Shown: piece after piece, positions 17,401 through 26,073 of the stretch
How the letters are laid out: each line of letters starts with the position of its first letter
Position numbering within the stretch: the first letter of the stretch is position 1
Assembly (NCBI RefSeq): GCF_014204945.1
Contig: NZ_JACHMN010000002.1
Coordinates: 4,301,001-4,365,000, forward strand
DNA from: Allocatelliglobosispora scoriae
Lineage (GTDB): Bacteria; Actinomycetota; Actinomycetes; Mycobacteriales; Micromonosporaceae
DNA length: 64,000 bases
Direction: 5' to 3'
Notes under the pieces: generated by a model
Told to the model about the DNA's origin: nothing
The model's input: the letters and a program-made list of their open reading frames with translations, nothing else
Databases searched by the model: none
Made by a program: the position numbers and the translations under genes

Positions 17401-17702
17401 CGGAGCATCCGCAGCTCGGTGCCTACCAGGTGGCGGTGGAGGCGGGTGCCTTCGAGGAGAGCATCACCTCGGGCGGTGCGGAGCTGGTGCAGCTCGGCGT
17501 CACCAAGGAACCCAAGGTCCAGGGCCAGGAACCGCTGGAGTCGAGCGCCGACCCGAGCTGGGCCGAGCAGATGGTCCGCCACACCGGTGCCACGATGGCC
17601 GCGTCGACCTTCGTCGCCAAGGTCAACGACAAGTGCCGGATGTGCCCGGTCAAGTCGAGCTGCCCGGTCTCCCGCAAGGGCCGTCAGGTGATCGAACCGT
17701 GA
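14412..17702 (+). CDS. adnA: AdnA-like helicase-nuclease subunit
   Basis: 1096 residues. It is a subunit of the AdnAB motor-nuclease that resects double-strand breaks in actinobacteria. The N-terminal UvrD-like motor has Walker A GGPGTGKT at 53-60; the C-terminal PD-(D/E)XK nuclease shows GRVDRLE then VIIDLKTGK at about 965-985. A terminal CRMCPVKSSCP plus an earlier Cys (ALRCGLRWLL) form the Fe-S set of RecB/AddB-type nucleases. The start is uncertain: GTG 14412 has GGGGAGG directly against it, and GTG 14454 is an alternative. It overlaps the next gene by GTGA. The A/B naming follows gene order in mycobacteria. Confidence 0.88.
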   Translation: MTSATAGGRSAPRLVRPAPAVVAAGQEPAPPITLDERQAYVVAHRAGPLLVVGGPGTGKTHTLVEAIAAQVAAGEDPERLLVLTFGRRGATALRRRIEARITALSGRRVVREPLVRTFHAYAFGLLRTAASLRGEPAPRLLAGPEQDLVIRELLTDGAVAWPSELRPALRTRAFAEQLRDLLLRAAERGLDPRALARTGRAADRPDWVSAGAFAEEYEQVLALRDATTRNSIGYDNAELVRAAVAMLRADPELLDAERRRLRSVYVDELADTDPAQMELLELVAGGGAHVVAFADPDSSTFAFRGADPGLVGSFPDLFEMASGGPAPVLTLAANHRAAPELAAATARVGIRLRAPRRLGIAHRRAVSRAAEGGSTEVVALRSRASEAAYIAHRLREAHLEGGVPWSEMAVIMRSATNQLPSLQRGLRQAGVPTIVLAEDLPLHQQPAVRPFLLLLRCALRPGVLTEETAVALLHSPLGGADPLSERRLRQGLRALAHAADDHRPSGELLVEALRDPAEMVTIERRWAGPARQIAMLLATAKETAARPSATAEDVLWSVWRASGLADRWTAIATKPGFGPDQQRRSEAADRDLDAIVVLFDAAARFTDRLPGARIDTFLDHVEDQQLPADSLAPSADRGDAVRLLTAHAAKGQQWRVVVVAGVQEGVWPDLRLRGSLLGAETLVDVLARRAEGGGIEVAVAQSAALLDEERRLFHVAITRARRQLLVTAVDSGSVGGDAGDERPSRFLYELAGGEVTSADAVPIEAEELSVARPPRALTLAALVAELRMAVTSPKTSPARRRAAAIELARLAREGVEGAAPEQWWGLPDLSDGRALADEGDPITVTPSTIESALRCGLRWLLEKHGGSGPDSFAQGVGNLVHAAAMLADDASVDPATLMSYVNGRFDAIELAAAWLAPREKARAEAMVTKLVRWLVANPRRLVSIERDFLVRLAAAEENGQPIELKGRVDRLEIDDQGRLVIIDLKTGKSAPVEAEVPEHPQLGAYQVAVEAGAFEESITSGGAELVQLGVTKEPKVQGQEPLESSADPSWAEQMVRHTGATMAASTFVAKVNDKCRMCPVKSSCPVSRKGRQVIEP

Positions 17703-20700
17703 GCCCTGAGCGTAGCGAAGCGACCCGGAAATCCAGTTTCGACTCCGGGCCCCGCTACACACCGCGTGAGCTGGCGCAGCGGCTCGGGCTCAACTACCCG
17801 ACCGACGAGCAGGCCGAGGTGATCGCCGCTCCCGTCGCGCCGCTGCTCGTCGTCGCCGGGGCCGGGTCCGGCAAGACCGAGACGATGGCGGCCCGGGTGC
17901 TCTGGCTCGTCGCCAACGACCACGTGCGGCCCGACCAGATCCTCGGCCTCACCTTCACCCGTAAGGCCGCAGGCGAGCTCGCCCACCGGGTCCGGATGCG
18001 CCTCGGCCAGCTCCGCCGCCGGATGGACGAACCGCGTACGGAACGGTTGGACGGCGAACCGACGATCGCGACCTACCACTCCTTCGCCGCGCGGATCGTC
18101 TCCGAGCACGGGCTGCGCGCCGGCTATGAACCCAGCAACCGCCTGCTCAGCGAGGCAGCCTGCTGGCAGCTCGCCGACGAGGTGGTGCGCACCTACAACG
18201 GGGACATGTCGCTGGTCGAGAAGGCGGCGTCGACGGTCACCGCGGCTGTACGAGCGCTCGCCGCCGAGATGGCCGAGCACCTCGTCGACCCCGACGACCT
18301 CGCCACCTGGACGGGCCGCTTCTCCGCCGAGCTCTCCGGCCTGCCCGGAACCGTCTCCGCACCCGTCCGCGAGCTGCTCGCCAACCAGCGCGCCCGGCTC
18401 CAGCTCCTCCCACTGGTCCGCCGCTACGCCGAACGCAAGGCTCAGCACGAGGCGATGGACTTCGGCGACCAGCTCGCCCGGGCGGCCATGGTCGCCCGGG
18501 ACCACCCGGAGGTGGGTGCCCTGGAGCGGCAGCGCTTCGCCGCCGTCCTGCTCGACGAGTACCAGGACACCAGCCACGCCCAGGTGACGCTGCTGCGGTC
18601 GCTGTTCGGCGGCGGGCACCCGGTCACCTCCGTCGGCGACCCGTGCCAGTCGATCTACGGCTGGCGCGGGGCGAGCGCGGGCACCCTGGACCGCTTCCCC
18701 GGCGACTTCCCGCGTACCGACGGGGAGCCCGCCGGGCACCAGGCGCTGAGCCGCTCCTTCCGCAACCGCGAGCAGATCCTGCGGATCGCCAACTCGATCT
18801 CGGCCCCACTGCGTGACGACGGTGCCCGGGTCGTCGAGCTCACCGGCGACGGCCGCCCCGGTCACGTGCACTGCGCGCTGCTGCCGACCTTCGAGGACGA
18901 GGCGCAGTGGATCGCCAACCGGATCCAGCGGATCTGGGAGTACGCGGGCGAGCCCAAGACGACCGCGGTCCTGGTCCGGGTGCGGTCCCAGATCGCCCCG
19001 ATCGAGGCGGCGCTGCGCGAACGCGAGATCCCCGTCGAGGTGGTCGGCCTCGGCGGACTGCTCGACACCCCCGAGGTACGCGACGTGGTGAGCACCCTGC
19101 GCGTGCTCGCCGACCCGATGGAGGGTGCGGCGCTGCTGCGGCTGCTCACCGGACCCCGCTGGCGGATCGGGCCACGGGACCTCGTCGCCCTGCACCGGCG
19201 GTCGCGCGTCGTGGCGAAGGAGCGGCGGCACCCGGACGCCCTCATCACCGACCGGCTCGACGATGCCACGCTGATGGAGGCGCTCGACGATCTCGGTCCG
19301 GCGGAGGACTACTCCCCGGCCGGCTTCGAGCGGCTGGTGGCGTACCAGAAAGAGCTCAATGACCTGCGGCGCCACCTGGACCAACCGCTGCCGGACCTGA
19401 TCGGCCAGATCGAGCGGACGATGGGGTTGTCCGTGGAGGTCTCGCTGCGCGAGGGCGACGGGGCGCTCGCGCGGGCGCACCTGGACGCGCTGGGCGACGT
19501 CGCCGCGAGCTTCGGCGCGGAGAGCGACGGCGCGACCCTGCCGGCGTTCCTCGCCTACCTCGCCGCGGCCGAGGACGAGGAGCGCGGCCTCTCGCCCGGC
19601 GAGGTCGAGGTGGTGGAGGGTGCGGTGCAGATCCTCACCGCCCACGCCGCCAAGGGCCTGGAGTGGGACATCGTCGCGGTCGCCGGGCTGACCCAGGGCG
19701 TCTGGCCGGGCAGTTCGAAGCGTTCGGACAACTACCTGGTCGGGCTCGGTGTGCTGCCGTTCCCGCTGCGTGGCGACCGGTCCGGCCTGCCAGCGCTGCG
19801 CCGGGCGACCGATCAGAAGGACCTCGCCAAGGCGGTCCGGGAGTTCGACGACGACTGGAAGACGCACGACGAGCGGGAGGAGCGGCGGCTCGCCTACGTG
19901 GCCGTGACGCGCCCCCGGGAGTGGCTGCTCGCCACCGGCTACTGGTGGGGTCCGACGGTGAAGCGGCCGCGTGGCCCGTCGGTCTACCTGGAGGAGATCG
20001 CCGAGGCCTGCCGGGCCGGGCAGGGCATGGTCGCGGTCTGGACACCGCCACCGGCCGAGGACGCGGTCAACCCGACCGCGATCGAGGCCGAGTCGGCGAT
20101 CTGGCCGCACGATCCGCTCGGCGCCCGCCGACCGATGATCGCGGCGGCGGCGGCCCTCGTGCAGTCCTATATCGACGGTCCGCTCCCGGACCAGCTGGAG
20201 GCCGACACGCAGGCCGAACGCTGGCGTTTCGAGGCCGACCTGCTGCTGCGCGAGCGCGCGGAGCAGGCCCGGCTCGCCACCGCGGCCGAGGTGCCGCTCC
20301 CGGCCCACCTCTCGGTCTCCCAGCTGGTCGCCCTGCGCAAGAGCCCGGGCGAGCTGGCGCGGTCGCTGCGCAGGCCGCTGCCGCGCCGACCCGACCCGAT
20401 CGCCCGGCGCGGCACCGCCTTCCACGCCTGGCTTGAGCAGCGCTACGGCGCCGACCGCCTCCTCGACCTGGGTGAGCTGCCCGGTGCGGCAGACGAGGAG
20501 GGCGCCGAGGACACGCAGCTCGCGGCGTTGCAGGAGTCGTTCCTCGCCAGCGAGTGGGCCGACCGGACGCCTGTCGAGGTGGAGGTGCCCTTCGCCACCG
20601 AGATCGGCGGCGTGGTGATCCGGGGCCGGATGGACGCCGTCTTCCGCGATCCGGACGGGCGCTACGACGTCGTGGACTGGAAGACCGGGCGCCGACCGTC

Positions 20701-20908
20701 CGGTGTGGATGCCACCGCCGCGGCCGTGCAGCTCGCGGCCTACCGCCTGGCCTGGGCGGCGCTGACCGGGACACCGGTCGAACAGGTGAGGGCGGCGTTC
20801 CACTACGTGGCGGACAACGTCACCGTGCGCCCGGCCGACCTGCTCGATTCGGCTGGTCTGCAGGGGTTGATCGGCTCACTTCCGGTGGCCGCGAGCACAG
20901 AAGTCTGA
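17699..20908 (+). CDS. adnB: AdnB-like helicase-nuclease subunit
   Basis: 1069 residues from GTG 17699, overlapping the adnA stop as GTGA. It is the second subunit of the break-resection machine. Walker A is VVAGAGSGKTETMAARV (about 57-73), followed by GLTFTRKAAGELAHRV (motif Ia region), LDEYQDTSHAQ (motif II) and VTRPREWLLA near motif VI. The C-terminal nuclease has VIRGRMDAVFRD and YDVVDWKTGRRP, so its catalytic Asp and Lys are present. Unlike the first subunit it lacks the terminal Cys cluster. Coupled translation suggests equal amounts of both subunits. Confidence 0.9.
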   Translation: MSPERSEATRKSSFDSGPRYTPRELAQRLGLNYPTDEQAEVIAAPVAPLLVVAGAGSGKTETMAARVLWLVANDHVRPDQILGLTFTRKAAGELAHRVRMRLGQLRRRMDEPRTERLDGEPTIATYHSFAARIVSEHGLRAGYEPSNRLLSEAACWQLADEVVRTYNGDMSLVEKAASTVTAAVRALAAEMAEHLVDPDDLATWTGRFSAELSGLPGTVSAPVRELLANQRARLQLLPLVRRYAERKAQHEAMDFGDQLARAAMVARDHPEVGALERQRFAAVLLDEYQDTSHAQVTLLRSLFGGGHPVTSVGDPCQSIYGWRGASAGTLDRFPGDFPRTDGEPAGHQALSRSFRNREQILRIANSISAPLRDDGARVVELTGDGRPGHVHCALLPTFEDEAQWIANRIQRIWEYAGEPKTTAVLVRVRSQIAPIEAALREREIPVEVVGLGGLLDTPEVRDVVSTLRVLADPMEGAALLRLLTGPRWRIGPRDLVALHRRSRVVAKERRHPDALITDRLDDATLMEALDDLGPAEDYSPAGFERLVAYQKELNDLRRHLDQPLPDLIGQIERTMGLSVEVSLREGDGALARAHLDALGDVAASFGAESDGATLPAFLAYLAAAEDEERGLSPGEVEVVEGAVQILTAHAAKGLEWDIVAVAGLTQGVWPGSSKRSDNYLVGLGVLPFPLRGDRSGLPALRRATDQKDLAKAVREFDDDWKTHDEREERRLAYVAVTRPREWLLATGYWWGPTVKRPRGPSVYLEEIAEACRAGQGMVAVWTPPPAEDAVNPTAIEAESAIWPHDPLGARRPMIAAAAALVQSYIDGPLPDQLEADTQAERWRFEADLLLRERAEQARLATAAEVPLPAHLSVSQLVALRKSPGELARSLRRPLPRRPDPIARRGTAFHAWLEQRYGADRLLDLGELPGAADEEGAEDTQLAALQESFLASEWADRTPVEVEVPFATEIGGVVIRGRMDAVFRDPDGRYDVVDWKTGRRPSGVDATAAAVQLAAYRLAWAALTGTPVEQVRAAFHYVADNVTVRPADLLDSAGLQGLIGSLPVAASTEV

Positions 20909-20951
20909 TTACTGACTGCTATCGGCCATTGCGTAGGGCAGGCTCGGGCCC

Positions 20952-21098
20952 ATGGTGGAAGCCGGGCGGGAGTTCCTGGTGGTGCTGGCGGTAGCAGCGA
21001 TCGGCCTGCTGCTCGCCACCGCCGTGACCATGGCGCCCTGGCTCAACACCCCCGCACCGACCACGGCGGTCATCGAGGTCCAGGCACCCACACGCTAG
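20952..21098 (+). CDS. 48-residue single-TM protein
   Basis: A small frame from ATG 20952. An N-terminal acidic stretch (MVEAGREF) is followed by one TM helix (FLVVLAVAAIGLLLATAVTM) and a short Pro/Thr-rich tail. There is no ribosome binding site, but CAGGCT lies seven bases before the ATG, like the leaderless promoters of neighbouring genes. The family is unknown. It sits between adnB and the subtilase-like gene. Confidence 0.55.
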   Translation: MVEAGREFLVVLAVAAIGLLLATAVTMAPWLNTPAPTTAVIEVQAPTR

Positions 21099-21219
21099 TC
21101 GGCCCCCGCAACCAGCGTTTGCCCTCGACATTCCCTGCGGCCACAATGGGTCTCGCTCTCGGCCGCCAAGTAGATCTTCGCTGAGTGGCGCTCCGCCCCC
21201 TTTGGGAAGGCTGTGTGGC

Positions 21220-22314
21220 ATGTCGCTTCTGGCTCGCATCATCGCGGTGCCCCTCACGGTGGTCGCGCTCGTCTCCGCCGCCGCGCCCGCCTGGGCGGAC
21301 ACCACGCGCGACCAGCAGTGGTGGCTGTCCACCATGGAGCTTCCCGTGGTCCACGCGATGACCAGGGGCGCGGGAGTGACGGTCGCGATCGTCGACTCGG
21401 GCGTGGACGCCACGCACCCCGACCTGGCCGGGGCGATCTCCGGCAGCAGCGATCCCGCCGCCACCAGGGACGTCGACGGCCGGGGCACCGCCCTCGCGGC
21501 GCTCGTCGCCGGGCGCGGTCACGGTCCGGGCAACGCGGACGGCATTCTGGGCGTGGCGCCCGCGGCGATGATCCTCCCGATCGTCTTCGCCACCGGGCCC
21601 GCCGAAGCAGGCTCGCCGGATGCGCTCGCCGCCGGGATCGACGAGGCGATCGAGCGCGGTGCGCAGGTCATCTGCATCGGGCGTGGCGTGGCACCGAGCC
21701 CCCGGCTGGCGCAGGCGGTGCTCAACGCGCAGAGCCGCGACGTGGTCGTGGTCGCCGCCGACGGCAACCGGGTCGACCAGGTCTTCCCGCCGTGGCCGGC
21801 CTCCAGCCCCGGTGTGCTGACGCCGATCGTGCTCAACCGGGCCGGGGTGGTCGTCGTACCGCCCGCCAGCCGCCTCAGCACGGGTGTGGGCGTACCGGGG
21901 ACGGATCTGGTGACCGCGACCCTCGGCGGCCGCTACCGTGAGGATGGCAGCGCCGCCGGGGTGCTCTGCGGTGCCGTCGCGCTCGTGCGCTCCGCCGCAC
22001 CACAGCTCAAGGCCGAGGCCGTCGTGGACCTGCTGCGCTCGACCGCCGCCGACCGCGGACCCACCGGCCCCGATGTCCAGTACGGCGCGGGCGTGCTCGA
22101 CCTGACCAAGGCACTCTCCGCCGTGCCGCGCCCGGCGCCGTCGCCCTCGTCGGCCGCCCCGACCGCGGCGCCCTCCCCGTCGGTCTCCGCTTCGACGATC
22201 GAGTCGGACTTCACCACGCTGGTCGGCAGCGGTGACTGGCGGCGCTGGCTGATCGTGCTGCTCCCCGTCTTCTTCCTGATCGGCCTGGGGACTTTCGCGC
22301 TGCGAAGGAGGTGA
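21220..22314 (+). CDS. Mycosin-like S8 subtilase homologue, probably inactive
   Basis: 364 residues from ATG 21220 (GGGAAGG upstream). A signal peptide ends near ADT (residue 28), followed by the S8 domain, a Ser/Pro/Ala-rich linker and a C-terminal TM helix with RRR tail: the layout of type VII-secretion mycosins. Asp59 (AIVDSGVDATHPDL) is kept, but the catalytic His is replaced by Arg88 in DVDGRGTALAAL, and the GTSxAAP Ser aligns with Gly243 in YREDGSAAGVLCG. The oxyanion Asn (AADGNRV) seems kept. It is thus predicted to be a pseudoprotease or a binding protein. No ESX genes are nearby. Confidence 0.85.
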   Translation: MSLLARIIAVPLTVVALVSAAAPAWADTTRDQQWWLSTMELPVVHAMTRGAGVTVAIVDSGVDATHPDLAGAISGSSDPAATRDVDGRGTALAALVAGRGHGPGNADGILGVAPAAMILPIVFATGPAEAGSPDALAAGIDEAIERGAQVICIGRGVAPSPRLAQAVLNAQSRDVVVVAADGNRVDQVFPPWPASSPGVLTPIVLNRAGVVVVPPASRLSTGVGVPGTDLVTATLGGRYREDGSAAGVLCGAVALVRSAAPQLKAEAVVDLLRSTAADRGPTGPDVQYGAGVLDLTKALSAVPRPAPSPSSAAPTAAPSPSVSASTIESDFTTLVGSGDWRRWLIVLLPVFFLIGLGTFALRRR

Positions 22315-22355
22315 CGCCCGTCGGAACATGGCGGACCAACGGGTAATGTCGCTGT

Positions 22356-23666
22356 GTGGCTACGACGGCGATTGAGATCCCGCGCACCCGCTATCCGGTG
22401 GAGCGGTTCACGCTAGACAACGGCCTGCGCGTGGTGCTCGCACCCGACCGCAGTGCCCCGGTGATCGGGGTGGCGGTGGTCTATGACGTGGGCATCCGAT
22501 CCGAGCCGGAGGGCCGGACGGGCTTCGCCCACCTCTTCGAGCACCTGATGTTCCAGGGCAGCGCCAATCTGGAGAAACTCGCTCATTTCCGGCACGTGCA
22601 GGGAGCGGGCGGCACCTTCAACGGGTCGACGCACCTCGACTACACGGACTATTACGAGACGCTGCCGAGCAACGCGCTCGAGCGCGCCCTCTTCCTCGAG
22701 GCCGACCGGATGCGGGGGCCTCGGCTGACCGAGGAGAACCTGCGCAACCAGGTCGACGTCGTCAAGGAGGAGATCCGGGTCAACGTGTTGAACCGGCCCT
22801 ACGGCGGGTTCCCGTGGCTCAAGCTGCCGCCGGTGATGTTCGACACGTTCGCCAACGCGCACGACGGCTACGGTTCCTTCGGCGATCTGGAGGCGGCGAC
22901 CGTCCCGGACGCGGAGGAGTTCTTCAAGAAGTATTACGCCTGCGGCAACGCGGTGCTCTCCGTCTCCGGTGACCTCGACGTGGCGACCGCGAAGGCCCTG
23001 ATCGAGCGCCACTTCGGCGACGTCGAGGCCCGGCCCGCGCCGGTGCGCCCCGACTTCGACGAGCCCGACCTGACCGCCGAGCGCCGGGAGTCCTACGTCG
23101 ACCGGCTCGCCCCGCTGCCCGCGATCGCGGCCGGTTGGCGGATGCCGGACCCGGCCACCGACATCGAGGGCTACCTGGCCTATGTGGTCCTCGCCGAGGT
23201 GCTCACCGACGGCGACGCCTCCCGGCTGGTGGAGCGGATGGTCCTCAAGGACCGCAGCGTCACGAGCGTCGGCGGCTACATCGGCTTCATGGGCGAGCCC
23301 TTCGAGGTGCGCGACCCCACGGCCTTCATCCTCCAGGCGCACCTGCCCCCGGACGGCAACGTCGACACGGTGCTGGCGACGATGGACGAGGAGCTGGAGC
23401 GGCTCGCCAACGACGGTCTCGCGCAGAACGAGCTGGACCGGACCACCGCCCGGATGGCGACGCACCTGCTCCGCGACACCGACCCGGTGCTCGGCCGGGC
23501 CCTGCGGATGGCCGTGCTGGAGCAGCAGCGCGGCGACGCGGCGCTCCTCAACGAGCTGCCGCACCTCCTCGCCTCGGTCACGATGGAGCAGATCACGACC
23601 GCCGCAGCGGCACTGCGTCCGCACCGTCGCGCCTCCGTCGAAGTCAAGCCCGGGAAGGGTAAGTAA
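22356..23666 (+). CDS. M16 zinc peptidase, active-type subunit
   Basis: 436 residues from GTG 22356, with TAATGT six bases before it (leaderless pattern). The inverted zinc motif HLFEH is present at residues 59-63, with the third ligand in VVKEEIRVN near residue 140. Members cleave short or misfolded peptides, or process peptide natural products, and usually act with a second M16 subunit. The next gene, joined by TAATG overlap, encodes that partner. No RiPP precursor is seen close by, so a general peptidase role is more likely. Confidence 0.9.
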   Translation: MATTAIEIPRTRYPVERFTLDNGLRVVLAPDRSAPVIGVAVVYDVGIRSEPEGRTGFAHLFEHLMFQGSANLEKLAHFRHVQGAGGTFNGSTHLDYTDYYETLPSNALERALFLEADRMRGPRLTEENLRNQVDVVKEEIRVNVLNRPYGGFPWLKLPPVMFDTFANAHDGYGSFGDLEAATVPDAEEFFKKYYACGNAVLSVSGDLDVATAKALIERHFGDVEARPAPVRPDFDEPDLTAERRESYVDRLAPLPAIAAGWRMPDPATDIEGYLAYVVLAEVLTDGDASRLVERMVLKDRSVTSVGGYIGFMGEPFEVRDPTAFILQAHLPPDGNVDTVLATMDEELERLANDGLAQNELDRTTARMATHLLRDTDPVLGRALRMAVLEQQRGDAALLNELPHLLASVTMEQITTAAAALRPHRRASVEVKPGKGK

Positions 23667-24991
23667 TGACCATCAGGACCCTTCCCGATCTCGAACCGAA
23701 CCGGCCGCTCACGCTGCCGCCGCAGGTCGAGCGGACGCTCGCCAACGGGCTCACCGTCATCGTCATCCGCCGCCCGGCGGTGCCGCTCGTCGAGGTGCGG
23801 CTGCGGGTGCCCTTCGCGGGCGCCGCCGTCGCCACCTCCACGATGCTCACCAACACGCTCTTCTCCGGCACGGAGACGCTCACCACGGTCGACATCGCGG
23901 CTGAGCTGCAGACCGTCGGCGGCGCGCTGGGCGCAGGTGCCGACCCCGACCGCCTGCTCGTCTCCGGCAACTCCCTCGCCTCCGGGCTGGACCGGTTGCT
24001 GGAGATCATGGCGGAGGTGCTGACGGGCGCGTCCTACCCGGCCAACGAGGTCGAGACCGAGCGCGAGCGGCTCATCGACCGCATCGAGGTCGCCCGCAGC
24101 CAGCCCGCGCACCTCGCGCGGGAGGCGCTGCTGGGGCGGATCTTCTCCGGCCACCCCTATGAGATCCAGACGCCGGATGTGGCCGAGAGCCGCGCCGTCA
24201 CCACTGCCGACCTGCGGGCCATGCACGACGCCCGGCTGCACCCCCAGGGCGCCACGCTGGTGCTCGTCGGCGACATCGACCCGACGCGGGCACTCGATCT
24301 CGCCGAGCGCCACCTCGGCGGCTGGGGCGGCGCGGGCGAGCTCGTCACGCTCGCCCCGATCCCGGGCCTCACCTCGGGCCCGCTGCTGCTGGTGGACCGG
24401 CCGGACTCCGTCCAGTCGTCCGTCCGCATCGCGCTGCCCGCCGTGGGCCGGGAGCACCCCGACCACGCCGCGCTGCAGCTCGCCAACCTGATCTTCGGCG
24501 GCTACTTCTCGTCCCGCTGGGTGGAGAACATCCGCGAGGACAAGGGCTACACCTATGGCCCGCACTCGATGATCGAGCACTCGATCGCCGGGTCCACGCT
24601 GCTGGTCGCGGCCGAGGTCGCCACCAACGTGACCGCGCCCGCGCTGGTGGAGACGCTCTATGAGCTCGGCCGCATCGCCTCGGTCGCCGTCGGCGAGGAG
24701 GAGCTGGAGCAGGCCCGCCAGTACGCCCTCGGCACGCTGCAGCTGGGCATGTCGACCCAGGCCGGGCTCGCGGGGCTCGCCAGCACCTACGCCGGCTACG
24801 GCCTTCGCCTGGACTACCTGGCCGGGCACGCCGAGCGGCTCGCCGCGGTGAGCCGGGACGATCTGCTCGACGTGGCCCGCCGCTACCTGGCGCCAGCGCT
24901 CACGGTGCCCGTGGTGCTGGGCGACGCCTCGGCGATCGCCTCCTCGCTCGAGGCGATCCTGCCGGTGACGGTCCGCCCACTGCCGTCATGA
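23666..24991 (+). CDS. M16 family subunit lacking the zinc motif
   Basis: 441 residues. It has the same two-domain M16 fold (LANGLTVIVIRRPAVPLVEV, then EDKGYTYGPHSMIEH with the R/Y residues of the C-terminal domain), but the HxxEH position reads TLFSGTET, so it cannot bind zinc. Such alpha-type subunits shape the substrate chamber of heterodimers with the active subunit encoded upstream. The start overlaps the upstream stop (TAATG) and the stop overlaps the next gene (ATGA), giving a three-gene unit. Confidence 0.9.
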   Translation: MTIRTLPDLEPNRPLTLPPQVERTLANGLTVIVIRRPAVPLVEVRLRVPFAGAAVATSTMLTNTLFSGTETLTTVDIAAELQTVGGALGAGADPDRLLVSGNSLASGLDRLLEIMAEVLTGASYPANEVETERERLIDRIEVARSQPAHLAREALLGRIFSGHPYEIQTPDVAESRAVTTADLRAMHDARLHPQGATLVLVGDIDPTRALDLAERHLGGWGGAGELVTLAPIPGLTSGPLLLVDRPDSVQSSVRIALPAVGREHPDHAALQLANLIFGGYFSSRWVENIREDKGYTYGPHSMIEHSIAGSTLLVAAEVATNVTAPALVETLYELGRIASVAVGEEELEQARQYALGTLQLGMSTQAGLAGLASTYAGYGLRLDYLAGHAERLAAVSRDDLLDVARRYLAPALTVPVVLGDASAIASSLEAILPVTVRPLPS

Positions 24992-25872
24992 CGTCGGAGC
25001 CGACGCTGGCCCGGTCCACCCTGGACCGGGCCGCCCACCACCGCGTCGACCCGCAGTGGCTGGCGCAGGCGTGGGAGCAGGGCCGGGTGCTCGTCATCGG
25101 CCTCGACGGCCGGGCGCTGGTACGCGATGGAGCCCTCGTGCTGCTGGACGCGTCCGCCGCGCCCGACGGCGAGCGGCTCTTCCTCGGGATCGACGGCGGT
25201 GTGCCGCACTTCGCCGTCTGCGCGGAGCCGCCGGCCGCCGAGGGCGCGGAGGCGGCCCAGCTCTACGCCGTCGCGTCCACGCTGAGCAGCACCGACGCCG
25301 GACTCTTCACCACCGCGCTGGCGCTGGTGCAGTGGCATCTGAAATATCAGTACTCTCCGATGACGGGCGCACCCACCTCGATCGGCAACGGCGGCTGGGT
25401 GCGCTACGGACCCGAGGGCGAGATGGTCTTCCCGCGGACGGATCCGGCGGTGATCGTGCTCGTCCACGACGGCGTGCCGGGTCCGCAGGGGCGGATCGTG
25501 CTCGGCCGCAACGCCGCTTTCCAGGGCACCCCGCCGCGCTACTCGATTTTGGCCGGCTTCGTCGAGCCGGGGGAGTCCGCCGAGGCGGCGGCGCACCGGG
25601 AGGTCGGCGAGGAGGTCGGGGTGCAGGTCACCGACGTGACCTACGTGGCGAGCGAGTCGTGGCCCTTCCCGAGGTCGCTGATGCTCGGCTTCACCGCCCG
25701 CGCCGAACTCGACGCGCCGGTGCACGCCGACGCCGACGAGATCCTGCACGCCCGGTGGTTCACCCGGACCGAGATCGCCGCGGTGCTCGACGGCTCCGAC
25801 ACCTCGATCTCGCTGCCGTCGCGGTCGTCGATCGCCTATCACCTCGTCACCCGGTGGCTCGCGGAGCGATAG
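24988..25872 (+). CDS. nudC: NudC-like Nudix hydrolase (NADH pyrophosphatase family) without zinc ribbon
   Basis: 294 residues, start overlapping the M16 stop as ATGA. NudC splits NAD(H) to NMN(H) and AMP and removes NAD caps from RNA. The Nudix box GFVEPGESAEAAAHREVGEE is complete, and the family motif SQPWPFPxS appears as SESWPFPRS with two changes. The zinc-ribbon between the N-terminal domain and the Nudix domain is replaced by KYQYSPMTGAPTSIGNGGW with no Cys. Synteny with mrx1, uvrD2 and adnAB matches mycobacterial Rv3199c. Confidence 0.88.
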   Translation: MTSEPTLARSTLDRAAHHRVDPQWLAQAWEQGRVLVIGLDGRALVRDGALVLLDASAAPDGERLFLGIDGGVPHFAVCAEPPAAEGAEAAQLYAVASTLSSTDAGLFTTALALVQWHLKYQYSPMTGAPTSIGNGGWVRYGPEGEMVFPRTDPAVIVLVHDGVPGPQGRIVLGRNAAFQGTPPRYSILAGFVEPGESAEAAAHREVGEEVGVQVTDVTYVASESWPFPRSLMLGFTARAELDAPVHADADEILHARWFTRTEIAAVLDGSDTSISLPSRSSIAYHLVTRWLAER

Positions 25873-26073
25873 GTCGGCCGGGGGATATGTCGTTTCTCGC
25901 CACAACTGTGTCGCGGGCGCGTCGTGGCGAGCGATCATGCAGGCCAGCGCCTAAGCTATTTCGGGTCACCGGCTCAGCACAATGCGTAACGCTTCTGCTT
26001 GACCTCGCGTCACTCCCGGCGCGCTCCGATCCGCTGTGGAATGAGCGGTCCGTGACACCGAAAGGTCCGCCCC

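Noticed and set aside
17684-20803. 1039-codon minus-strand frame opposite adnB
   Set aside because: Same cause: third-position GC in adnB keeps the reverse frame open. No sensible protein features.
22356-24991. M16 pair as part of a RiPP cluster
   Set aside because: No precursor, modifying enzyme or exporter is near; the pair is a common housekeeping arrangement with the NudC gene.
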